Below, piece after piece: positions 41,679 through 50,172 of a DNA stretch of 64,000 nt. Origin of the DNA: JACCVL01 sp963704295 (GTDB lineage: Bacteria > Actinomycetota > Actinomycetes > Propionibacteriales > Nocardioidaceae); the NCBI GenBank assembly GCA_963704295.1, contig OY969884.1, forward strand, positions 1,240,001 through 1,304,000, given 5' to 3'. Each line of letters starts with the position of its first letter. Within the stretch, counting starts at the first letter, position 1. The notes under the pieces are model-generated. The model saw only the letters and a program-made list of their open reading frames with translations. It did not search any database and had not been told where the DNA came from. The translations under genes were made by a program, and so were the position numbers.

Positions 41679-44600
41679 TCACGGAGCCGTGGTGAAGACC
41701 CAGCTGGTGGTGGCCAGGGGGACTCCGCCGGCGGCGGACCGGATCGCTCCGGCCCCGCCGGTGAGGGTGGCCCGGAACTGGGTGTTGCGGGCCAGCGCAT
41801 TGTTGGGGTTCAGCACTGCGCGGGTTCCTGCGTTGTTGATGGTGACCACGGCGGCGACCACCGCGTTGGTGTTGGTGTTGCGCAGCTGGAACGTGGTCCC
41901 GTTGACCCCGACGACCGCCTGACTGAAGTTGGCGATCGCATTGGTTCCACGAGCCACCCCGGTCGTCCCGGCCGCCGGCGTGGTGGCGGTCACCGTCGGC
42001 GCCGAGGGACCTTCGGTGGTGAAGCTCCAGCTGGTGGTGGTCAGCGGCACCCCGGTGGCGCTGCGGATGGCGGCGGGACCGCCGGTCAGCGTCACCGTGT
42101 ACACCGTGTTCGTCGCCAGGTTGGCGCTCGGGTTCAGCCGCACCCGCTGCAACGTGGCGTTGTAGCCCACTGTTGCGGCGATCTGCTGGCCGGCCGGGTT
42201 GCGCAGCATCACCGTTGCGGTGGTGAAGCCGCCGGCGGTCATGGGCTGGTCGAAGAACGTATCCACGTTCGTTCCGACCGGAACGTTGGTGGCGTCAACG
42301 CCCGGCGACCTGCTCGTGATCTGCGGACCGACCGGTGCCGTCGGTGTGACCGAGTTGGACATGTCGGACAGCGGCCCGGCGCCGATCACGTTCACGGCCC
42401 TCACCTGGAAGGTGTAGGCAGTGCCGTTGGTCAGACCGTTGACCACCCGGCTGGTGGCGCCGGCCGGGATGCCGGTGATCACCCGACCGTCGCTGACGAC
42501 GATGTCGTAGCTGGACACCGCCGGCGACCCGTTCGGGGCAGGCGCCGTCCAGTTCACCGTCGCCGACCCGTTACCGGCCGTGGCGGTCCCGATCACCGGC
42601 GCGGCCGGCGTTGCCAGCACCACCGTCTCGTCGGCGAACCGTAGCCGCTCGACGTTGCGCAGCGTGTCGGTGCCGTCGGCGCCGGTTCCACGGGTGTGTG
42701 CCACGACAACCCGGTCACCCGGGAAGGTGACGTCGTAGTCCGCCCGTGGCCCGGAGAACACCGCGGTGTCGACGTCGCTCGGCCCTGGTGTGTACAGGAT
42801 CTCGCGAACGATCACGATGTTGCCCGGGTCGACCTGACCCGCGAACACGGCCTGCTGCAGGGTGGTGGTGCTCCCTGCCAGGTACGGCTTGTTCATACCG
42901 TCCGCAGAACCGATCTCGGTCGTGGGGTCAGCCGGGTCAGTGCGGATGCTCAGCCGGACGTTCAGCCAGGCGTCACCGTCGATGATGTCGTCGGCACCGC
43001 GGCCCTCGATCAGGTCGCTGCCCGAGCCGCCCATGATGATGTTGCCCGCGTTGAACGAGGTCGTGCCCGCAGGCAGCAGCCCGGCCAGGCCGACGACCCG
43101 GTCGATGCCCTCCTGGGTGAGCTCGTGCTCGACACCGAGGTCGGCAACGCCTCGGTCGTCCCCGCGCAGGGTGTCGTCCTTGTTCCACCCGGACAGCGCC
43201 TCCACCAGGTCGAACCGGTCTCGGTTCGTCTCGACGGACGGTGGGAGCAGGCCGGTGAAGTTCATGTCGGAGTCACCGGGCAGCGGGTCGTTCTTGTGCG
43301 TCACCCAGTCGAAGCCGAGCATGCCCTCGTTGCGCTGGATGCCAGGCCCGGCGAGCATCACGTCGTCACCGCCCTCGCTGTCGTAGTCCTGCTCACCTCC
43401 GTCACCGTCGAGGACGTCGTGACCAGGCTCGTTCGGGTCATCCTGGAACGGGGCACCGTTGTCGCCCTGCAGCAGGTTGAACGGACCCTTGCCGGCCTCG
43501 ATCCAGTCGTCGCCGTCGTCGCCGAACACTGTGTCCTCGGCGTCACCAGCGAAGACGAAGTCGTTGCCCGGCCCGCCGAAGGTCTCGGTGATGTCGTTGC
43601 CGCCGACCACGAAGTCGTTGCCGCGGCCACCCTGGTTGAGGTCACCGCCGAACCCCTGTCCGGACGAGATGGCGTCGTCGCCGTCGCCACCCTTGATGGT
43701 GTCGTCACCGAAGAGGTCCTGCAGGATGTCGTCGCCGAGGCCACCGATCAGGTTGTCCACGCCGTCTCCACCCTGGATCCAGTCGTTCCCGTCGTTGCCA
43801 CGCATGGTGTCGTCACCCTCGCTCGACCACATCCGGTCGTTGCCCGGCGTGCCGTTGAAGACGACGTGCTCACCACCCGCGAACCGGATGGTCCCGTTCG
43901 GCATCCGGGTCAGGAGCTGGTTCTCGTTCCACTCCGTGTCCGGGTCGTCGAGGACCGGGCCGGTGGTCCCGAGCTTCGACACGTCGAAGACGTAGTCCGG
44001 CCGGGAGAACGCGTCCGCCGGCAGGCCCTCGACGTCGGTGTTGCGCATGACCAGCTCGGCGAAGGAGTTGCCCTCCAGCTGGGTGAGCAGGTTCAGCCCG
44101 GCCGTCCGGGACAGGTAGTAGAACCGGTCGCCGTCCTGCAGGTCCTCCATCTGGGTCTCGAACACGTAGTTGAACGTCGAGCCCAGCAGACCACCGAAGA
44201 CCATCGGCTTCTCGGCCAGACCGCCCACCCACAGGTCGATGTCATCGACCCCGGTAACGGTGACGCCGTTGGCGTTGTTGGTCCACGGACCGGTGCTGTT
44301 GAGGAAGTCCATCGCGTCCTGCTGGACGGCCGGGTCGACCGGCGCCGGGTCCGCGGCGTCGTCCAGCAACTGCTGTGCTGCCGACCTCCGGTCCGCCACT
44401 GCCGTCACGGCGGTGATGGACGGGTGGGTGCCGTAGGCCGCGATGAAGTTGACCAGGGAGTCCCGGTTGCGCAGGCTGAAGCCCATGTCCGCCCAGCTCT
44501 CGTACGGAGCGAGCGCCGAGTTGTTGGTCTCCGCGTAGAACGCGCGCCGGGCCCGGTTCAACGGGGGCACGCCGGTGTCCCGTCCACGCGCCATGTTGAT

Positions 44601-46598
44601 GGTCGCGAGGTCGAGCGGGAGGCCGAGCAGGTTGTTGCGCAACGCCTCCGTGACGAACTCGTCGATCTCGTTGCCCACCTGCCTCGACATGCCGCGAACG
44701 ATGCTGCCGGCCGCCTGGTCGGCGGTCAGCGTCCCCGCCGGCCCACCGTCGAAGAACTCGGGTGGGTTCAGGAAGGCCTCGATCAGCCCGATGTCGTTCA
44801 CCGAGCCGTTGGCGTTCCTCCTGGCCACCGTCTCGGTCAGCATCGAGTGCCCGAACCGGTAGACGGCGTGGGCGAACTCGGCGCGGATCGACGGGTCGAT
44901 CGAGCTGTGGTAGCCGGTACCACCCTCGCCGAAGGCGTTGACCATCGGCTGCACCTTGCGGGCGAACTCCTCGAACACCAGGTGCTGGTACTCCATCTCG
45001 GTCACGAAGCGGGCAGCCTGGAAGAGCCGCTCGCCGTACTCCCACGCCGGACCGCTGCTGTCGTGCCAGGCAGCGATGTTGGCCGCCGTCTCCGTGGTGT
45101 TGATCAGGTTGTCGATGTCCTCGACCAGCCGGTTGTGCTCGGAGTGGAACACGTGGTGGATCGCGGTCAGGCCGATGTTCTCGTTGGCCCGGCCGTCCCC
45201 GCCGACGAAGTGCGCGTTCAGCATCTCGTCGTCGTAGGTGCTCCGGTCCCCGTCGTCCGTCGTTCCGGGGTCACTGTCCGGCGACAGCGGCACGATCGGT
45301 CCGGGTCCGTCGCTCGGGTCCAGGTCGCCGACCGGGACCGCGTGGTGCGCGATGTCATCGAGGAAGGCGTGGCCGGTGCGACGCGTGTTCCCCGGCAGCG
45401 GAGTGCCGGCCGCGCTTCCCTCGACCAGACCGGTGGCGGTCACGATCTGCGGATAGCCCTCCGGGCCCGGCTCGAAGTTGCCGTACGCGTCGGTGGCGAG
45501 CAGCGGGACGTTCAGCACGTCGGCGTCGCTCAGGATGATCCCGAGCTCGTCGCGCGCCTGGGTCTTGACCGCCTCCCAGGTGGCAAGGCCGTCGTCGCCC
45601 GGTCCAGTGAGCAGTCGACCGTTCTCCACCGGGTCACCTGCGGCGTCGAGCTCGTACTCCCGCAGGAAGACCTGGTGCGACGGGTGCGAGGTGTAGGTCT
45701 GGTTCTGGTCCACGAACGGTGTCGTCGTGTTGGTCGCGTCCTGGACGTCGTCGTTGGTCCCCAGCACGCCGTCTTGACCGGGCTGGTTCGTCGCCCGGGT
45801 GAGGACCATGAAGTTCGTCGGACTGCCAGGGACGTACAGCGGGTCGTCCGGCTGGAGCGGCATGAAGACGGTTCCGCCCCCCTTGGTGGTGAGGTCGAGA
45901 CCGTGGTCGAAGAACTGACCGAACAGGGTGAAGACCGAGTTGTAGGGCGCCGACAGGCCGACGTCCGGAGCGACGTTGGGGATCGGCAGCGTGCCGGAGG
46001 CGTCCGGGGTCGCGCCGCCGGCAGCTGACACCGCGGCCGGGTTTGTCTCGGTCTGGTCGACGATCAGGTTGCTCACCGTGCGCGGTTCGGTGTCGAACAC
46101 GACGCCCCTACGCTGCGTGTACGAGGTGGGACCGGCCGCGGCTGGACCCGGGCCGTCCGGGTCACCGACCTGCCCGTCCCGGAAGAAGGCCGGCGCCGAA
46201 CGGGGGAAGACCGTGTCCGCCGCGCCGAACTGCTCCTGCCCGGGGATCAGGTTGTTGCAGGTGCCGTCGACGGTGCGCAGCCCCCACGGCAGGTCGTACC
46301 CCGCCTGGTTCCCGTTCGGGATCTGATCCGCCCCAGGGCCGAGCAGCGTGCTGCACGGCTCCTGCGGCGTCGCCGACGCCACATGCGCCTCCGAGATCCG
46401 GATCTGCTTGAGGATGAACCTCAGATCGGACCGGTTCAGGTTGAATCCCTGTCCCACAGGTGCCAGCGGCGCCACCGTCGGCTGCGCCGCCGCCGCAGCC
46501 GCCGACGACAACGGTGCCGCGAGGCCGCCGGCCACGACAGCCGCGCAGAGCGTCGGCGTCACCGTCCTGCGTACCACGGCTGCGATCGTTCGCTTCAT
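41679..46598 (-). CDS. giant secreted animal-type haem peroxidase with RTX-like repeats, FN3 and Ig-like domains
   Basis: This 1639-residue protein has a signal peptide (MKRTIAAVVRRTVTPTLCAAVVAGGLAAP...) followed by an animal haem peroxidase domain (to about residue 870) with LTAIHHVFHSEHNRLVEDID, RAEFAHAVYRFGHSMLTE (proximal His candidate) and NMARGRDTGVPPLNRAR. Next come RTX-like calcium-binding repeats of GGxGxD/GNDxI type (about 905-1100), a DTAVFSGPRADYDV/LRNVERLRFADETV block typical of RTX peroxidases, a fibronectin III domain, and two bacterial Ig-like (Big_5/SbsA) domains (about 1425-1639). It is probably exported and surface-bound, oxidising halides or phenols. GGGGAG lies 7 nt before ATG 46598. 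Confidence 0.9.
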   Translation of the reverse strand: MKRTIAAVVRRTVTPTLCAAVVAGGLAAPLSSAAAAAAQPTVAPLAPVGQGFNLNRSDLRFILKQIRISEAHVASATPQEPCSTLLGPGADQIPNGNQAGYDLPWGLRTVDGTCNNLIPGQEQFGAADTVFPRSAPAFFRDGQVGDPDGPGPAAAGPTSYTQRRGVVFDTEPRTVSNLIVDQTETNPAAVSAAGGATPDASGTLPIPNVAPDVGLSAPYNSVFTLFGQFFDHGLDLTTKGGGTVFMPLQPDDPLYVPGSPTNFMVLTRATNQPGQDGVLGTNDDVQDATNTTTPFVDQNQTYTSHPSHQVFLREYELDAAGDPVENGRLLTGPGDDGLATWEAVKTQARDELGIILSDADVLNVPLLATDAYGNFEPGPEGYPQIVTATGLVEGSAAGTPLPGNTRRTGHAFLDDIAHHAVPVGDLDPSDGPGPIVPLSPDSDPGTTDDGDRSTYDDEMLNAHFVGGDGRANENIGLTAIHHVFHSEHNRLVEDIDNLINTTETAANIAAWHDSSGPAWEYGERLFQAARFVTEMEYQHLVFEEFARKVQPMVNAFGEGGTGYHSSIDPSIRAEFAHAVYRFGHSMLTETVARRNANGSVNDIGLIEAFLNPPEFFDGGPAGTLTADQAAGSIVRGMSRQVGNEIDEFVTEALRNNLLGLPLDLATINMARGRDTGVPPLNRARRAFYAETNNSALAPYESWADMGFSLRNRDSLVNFIAAYGTHPSITAVTAVADRRSAAQQLLDDAADPAPVDPAVQQDAMDFLNSTGPWTNNANGVTVTGVDDIDLWVGGLAEKPMVFGGLLGSTFNYVFETQMEDLQDGDRFYYLSRTAGLNLLTQLEGNSFAELVMRNTDVEGLPADAFSRPDYVFDVSKLGTTGPVLDDPDTEWNENQLLTRMPNGTIRFAGGEHVVFNGTPGNDRMWSSEGDDTMRGNDGNDWIQGGDGVDNLIGGLGDDILQDLFGDDTIKGGDGDDAISSGQGFGGDLNQGGRGNDFVVGGNDITETFGGPGNDFVFAGDAEDTVFGDDGDDWIEAGKGPFNLLQGDNGAPFQDDPNEPGHDVLDGDGGEQDYDSEGGDDVMLAGPGIQRNEGMLGFDWVTHKNDPLPGDSDMNFTGLLPPSVETNRDRFDLVEALSGWNKDDTLRGDDRGVADLGVEHELTQEGIDRVVGLAGLLPAGTTSFNAGNIIMGGSGSDLIEGRGADDIIDGDAWLNVRLSIRTDPADPTTEIGSADGMNKPYLAGSTTTLQQAVFAGQVDPGNIVIVREILYTPGPSDVDTAVFSGPRADYDVTFPGDRVVVAHTRGTGADGTDTLRNVERLRFADETVVLATPAAPVIGTATAGNGSATVNWTAPAPNGSPAVSSYDIVVSDGRVITGIPAGATSRVVNGLTNGTAYTFQVRAVNVIGAGPLSDMSNSVTPTAPVGPQITSRSPGVDATNVPVGTNVDTFFDQPMTAGGFTTATVMLRNPAGQQIAATVGYNATLQRVRLNPSANLATNTVYTVTLTGGPAAIRSATGVPLTTTSWSFTTEGPSAPTVTATTPAAGTTGVARGTNAIANFSQAVVGVNGTTFQLRNTNTNAVVAAVVTINNAGTRAVLNPNNALARNTQFRATLTGGAGAIRSAAGGVPLATTSWVFTTAP

Positions 46599-46720
46599 CG
46601 AGAACTCCCCTGCTCTGGCGGCTTCGCTGTTTGGCCGCAACGCGTACGGCCGACTGGGCCGACGTATCCACCAAGAGGCTCCCGACCGGGCGTCACGTGG
46701 GTGTGAAAGCGCCGGGAGGC

Positions 46721-46734
46721 TGCCCTTGTGGGCA
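46721..46734. promoter_or_regulatory. dyad TGCCC-N4-GGGCA upstream of the haem peroxidase gene
   Basis: TGCCCTTGTGGGCA lies 123 nt upstream of the peroxidase start, in the non-coding stretch 46599-46781. The same 5-4-5 dyad (TGCCCTAATGGGCA) occurs at 38117-38130 between two regulator genes. It could be an operator shared by these promoters. Confidence 0.35.
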
Positions 46735-46781
46735 AGGGAATGGACGATGTGCGTGCAACCTCGTCTGCCTAGCGTGGTGCC

Positions 46782-47130
46782 GTGCACAACGTGGTGACCA
46801 CGATGTTCGTCGCCCCCCGCTTCCCTTCCACCTGGGGGGCGCGGCGGGCGCTGGCGGTGCAGACGCTGCCCGCGTTGATGCAGCGCTGGTGCCTGCTCTC
46901 GCTGCCGGTCCCGCGCGCGCTGTACGTCTTGGTCTTCAGGCCCGAGCAGCTCGGGCCGTCGCACGGCCGCCGCGACCCACCGAGCCGACCAGATGGCCGC
47001 GCTGGTCGCCGACCGGGGCGGTGCGGGGGTGGCTGTCTCGCTGTCCGACACCCGAGCCGACGTGGAGGACTTCGTGGTGGTCACGCTGGTCTGCAGCGGC
47101 CGGACGCCGTCACCTACCAGGAGAGGATGA
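46782..47130 (+). pseudogene. frameshifted small gene of unknown function
   Basis: From GTG 46782 the first frame reads HNVVTTMFVAPRFPSTW... through LYVLVFRPEQLGPSHGRR with strong third-position GC bias. The bias then moves at about 46965-46985 to the +1 frame, reading ADQMAALVADRGGAGVAVSL... to SGRTPSPTRRG and TGA 47128-47130. One extra base would explain it, giving an intact protein of about 115 residues. I do not recognise the family; the first half has a hydrophobic segment (RWCLLSLPVPRALYVLVF). The 3' end overlaps the convergent lepB end by 17 nt. Confidence 0.5.
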
Positions 47131-47627
47131 CCCGTCCCACCAGGTTCGACAACGGAACCGGCCCGTACTCACGTGAGTCCTCGGCCCCGGCTCGGTTGTC
47201 GCCGAGCAGGAAGACGGTGCCGGCCGGCACCCGGACCGGACCGAAGTAGAGCCCGTCCACGGTGCGGTGGTCGAGGTACGGCTCGACGACGCGACGGTTG
47301 TTCACGTACAGCCTGCCGTCCCGGATCGCCACCCGATCCCCGGGCAGTCCGCAGACCCGCTTGACCGAGAGGTTGCCGGAGTCGAACTCGCGGAAGGTGA
47401 CCAGCGCGCCTCGCTCCGCGTCGACCGGGCAGCGTGAACGTCTCGGTGACGACATGGTCCCCCGACCGGAGGGTCGGCTCCATGCTGTCGGAGACGACGC
47501 GCAGCGGCTCGATGGCGAAGGCGCGCAGACCGATGAGCAAGCCGATCAGCAGCACCAGCCCGACGGTGCCGGCCAGTCGCCCCCGAGCACGCCGGGGCGG
47601 GGCGGTCGGGCCAGCCATGCCGGCCAC
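47114..47627 (-). pseudogene. lepB: signal peptidase I, interrupted by a single-base frameshift
   Basis: The N-terminal frame gives a membrane anchor (LAGTVGLVLLIGLLIGLRAFAIEP), the catalytic Ser box VVSDSMEPTLRSGDHVVTETFTLP, and then leaves frame. The next frame continues DAERGALVTFREFDSGNLSVKRVCGLPGD (catalytic Lys), VFLLGDNRAGAEDSREYG (box E) and VGRVIL. Removing one G from the run at about 47425-47429 restores a continuous LP-VDAERGALVTF reading of about 170 residues. It is therefore either a recent pseudogene or a base-call error. GTG 47627 or ATG 47618 starts it, directly after the upstream membrane gene. If functional it would cleave signal peptides of exported neighbours. Confidence 0.85.
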
Positions 47628-47628
47628 G

Positions 47629-48135
47629 TCAGGTCAGCATTCCGGCGGCCCGCAAGGTCCAGGCCGCGACTCCGCACAGGCAGAGCAGGTTGACCAGCCA
47701 GCGGCGCTGCCGGGCGGACACGAAGGCCAGCAGGATGAGGACGAGCGCAAGCTCGACGAGTGTGGTGCTGACGTCGAGGATCCCGGGCTGCTCCGGCGTC
47801 CAGCGGTGCCACCCGACCGGCACCCCGGTGGTCCGGCTCATCACGTAGACGCCGATCACTGCCAGGTTGCCGACTATGCCGAGCACAGCGAACGCCGGGC
47901 GGGTGGAGGGGAGCAGGAACAGCGGGGCGAATGCCAGCTGGGCCGCCGCCACCGCGACGAAGAACACGCCGGCCCACCACCACTCGGCGAAGTGATGGTT
48001 CGCCTCGGCCAGGTGGACCGCTCCGGCGCCGGTCGAGAGCGCGACCACCAGCCCGACCAGCCACACCGAGGCCTTTTCCTCCACACGGTCCTTGGGGTCG
48101 ACCTCTGCGCCGGTGACGTCCGCCGGCTCCTGCAC
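47629..48135 (-). CDS. five-helix membrane protein of unknown function next to the multicopper oxidase
   Basis: About 168 residues with five hydrophobic segments: VWLVGLVVALSTGAGAVHL, WWWAGVFFVAVAAAQLAF, AFAVLGIVGNLAVIGVYVMS, VSTTLVELALVLILLAFV and WLVNLLCLCGVAAW. Conserved-looking polar motifs are AEANHHFAEW (two His before helix two) and SRTTGVPVG between helices three and four. Related actinobacterial proteins exist but no function is known to me; the His pair could bind metal or haem. GTG 48135 is tentative; GTG 48066 with GGAGGAAAAGG upstream is an alternative. The lepB start follows by 1 nt. Confidence 0.65.
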   Translation of the reverse strand: MQEPADVTGAEVDPKDRVEEKASVWLVGLVVALSTGAGAVHLAEANHHFAEWWWAGVFFVAVAAAQLAFAPLFLLPSTRPAFAVLGIVGNLAVIGVYVMSRTTGVPVGWHRWTPEQPGILDVSTTLVELALVLILLAFVSARQRRWLVNLLCLCGVAAWTLRAAGMLT

Positions 48136-48157
48136 GAGGGCGCGGGGGCCGCCGCGG

Positions 48158-49772
48158 TCACGGGTCCAGCTCAGGGAAGTCCTTCGGGGGGTCCGCCCAG
48201 ATCGGGTCGTCCCCCCGATCACCGTCAGACCCTCGCACCCAGAACTGATGCATCATGTCGTGGTCCTCGTGCACCAGGTTGTGGCAGTGCAGCATGTAGC
48301 GACCGGGGTGCGGGCCGAAGCGCATGATGACGCGCACCCGCTCCTCCTCGCCGACATACGCGACGTCCTTGGGCCCCTGCTCGTGCGGCTCCGGTGGCAG
48401 GTCGTTGCGGCTGATGATCCGGAAGTCGACGAGATGGATGTGGACGGGGTGGAACCACCCCCCGGAGGGGTTGCGCAGGTTCCAGATCTCGGTGTCGCCC
48501 AGCACCGGCTGCGCGATGGTCTGCCGGAACTCGCTGTCCTCGACGTCGGCCCAGGTCTTGCCGTTGATGGTCCAGTGTCCGTTCGCGCGCCTGAACCGGA
48601 TGTTCCGCTCTGCTCGTTGCGTCCTCCTCGAGCAGCCCCATCACGTTCATGTTGTCGTTCAGCACGTCGGGCACGGCGTTGTTGCTGCTGTCGGTGGACT
48701 CGCTGACCACGTCGAAGGCCATCACGCTCCGGGTGGTCGAGAAGCCGACGTTGTTCTTCAGCGACAGGTTCCTCAGCACCACCCGCTGGCCGATCTCGTT
48801 CTCGGCGAAGTCGATCACCACCTCGTAGCGCTCACCCATCCCGTGCCGGAAGCTCTGGACCTGCTGTGGATGCGGCATCAGGCCGCCGTCGGTCCCGATC
48901 ACCGTGAAGGGCTGTCCGGTGTTCAGCGCCAGCCGGTAGCCGCGCGACACCGAGGCGTTCAGGATCCGGAACCGGTACTTGCGCCGCTCGACGCGCATCA
49001 CCGGCCATGGCCGGCCGTTGACCAGGATCACGTCGCCGTACAGACCCGACTCGTCGCGGTCGTTGTAGATCAGCGACCCGTCGCTGGCGAACATCGCGTC
49101 CTGGATGGTGAGCGGCTGGTCGTACGACTTGCCCTCGAAGTCGGTCCCCTTCGGCAGTGGGAGAGCCCGCTCGGCCGGGTCGAAGAGGTGATACTGCGCG
49201 ACCAGCCCCATGTACACGTTGGAGGCGGTCCGGTGCACGCCGTGGTCGTGGTACCACATCGTCCGCGCCTCTTGCGTGTTCGGCCAGTGGTAGTCCTTGT
49301 ACTGCTGCGGGCCGGTGATGTCGCTGGCGTAACCGTCGTACTGCGGCAGCGTCGGCGAGCCGTGCAGGTGCACCGACGTCCAGGGGCGATAGCCGAGCTG
49401 CGGGTGCGTGTCGGGCAGGTTGTTGACCTGGCGAACCACCACCGGGACACCACGCCTGGCATAGATGGTCGGCCCCGGTACAGAACCGTTGTAGCCCCAC
49501 ACCGGGGTCTGCAGACCGGGGATGATCTCGGTGTTGAACTGGGTCATCTCGATCCGCTGGTAGGGCGAGCCGCCCACCATCGGGACCGCCGGGTTGGTGA
49601 GGTCGATGACCGGCGGTGCCGCGTACGGGACGGTGAACGGGGCCGGCAGCAGGCTCGCCGGCAACCGGTTGGCCAGCGCCATCCGGGCTCGCACCGCCCT
49701 CTCCACGGGCAGCACGACAGCCGCCCCCGACAGCACCCCCAGCTTCAGTGCGTCTCGACGATTGAGTTCCAT
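48158..49772 (-). pseudogene. multicopper oxidase (CotA/bilirubin-oxidase-like), frameshifted near its C-terminal third
   Basis: The protein starts MELNRRDALKLGVLSGAAVV, a Tat-like twin-arginine leader. It carries three copper-binding blocks: HLHGSPTL, WYHDHGVHRTASNVYMGL and, after the shift, FHPVHIHLVDF plus MLHCHNLVHEDHDMM. At about 48603-48618 the frame changes: upstream it reads MNVMGLLEEDATS, downstream NIRFRRANGHWTINGKTWADVE. One extra base in that interval accounts for it, so the intact product would have about 537 residues. It would be a secreted laccase-type enzyme oxidising phenols or metals. Whether the shift is real or a sequencing error cannot be decided here. GGGGAG lies 10 nt before ATG 49772. 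Confidence 0.85.
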
Positions 49773-49868
49773 CAGAAACGGGCTCCCCTGTGTACGCAGG
49801 CGCGGCATCGAGTCCGCGCGATGTGATCTGTCCTGGCGGTCTCGCCGTTGCCGAATTTCCCCCCGAGC

Positions 49869-49896
49869 CGTCAACCCGACGTCAACGCCGCGTCAA
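49869..49896. promoter_or_regulatory. three CGTCAA direct repeats spaced 11 bp, upstream of the multicopper oxidase
   Basis: CGTCAA occurs at 49869-49874, 49880-49885 and 49891-49896, an exact 11-bp period (minus strand TTGACG three times). One-turn direct repeats are typical of OmpR/PhoP-type regulator sites. They lie 97 nt upstream of the oxidase start and 277 nt upstream of the divergent subtilisin gene. The remainder of 49773-50172 shows a TTGACG at 50103 and no gene. Confidence 0.45.
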
Positions 49897-50172
49897 ACGG
49901 CGACCGGCGACCGGTCGTTCACGACCCCCCGTTTTCCCTACAGCCACAGGGGTTTACGCGTGTTCCAGCCGGGTCGTGGACCGGCCGCCGGCCGAGCTGA
50001 CGGAGACGGCGTGAGCATCGCCGCGCTTGTACGTAATTGCCCTGCACCGGCACTCGGCCGTTCGGATGAATCGCGAGTGAGGATGGCGTCACTGTGTGTG
50101 ATCTTGACGGATGCTTGGGGTCGGAACGCCGGTCGAGCACGACCGCGCGTCGGTCTGAGCCGGAGATGACGC

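Noticed and set aside
42696..46028. 1110-residue rightward open frame opposite the haem peroxidase gene
   Set aside because: The peroxidase frame has clear domains and a signal peptide; the opposite frame is open because of codon bias.
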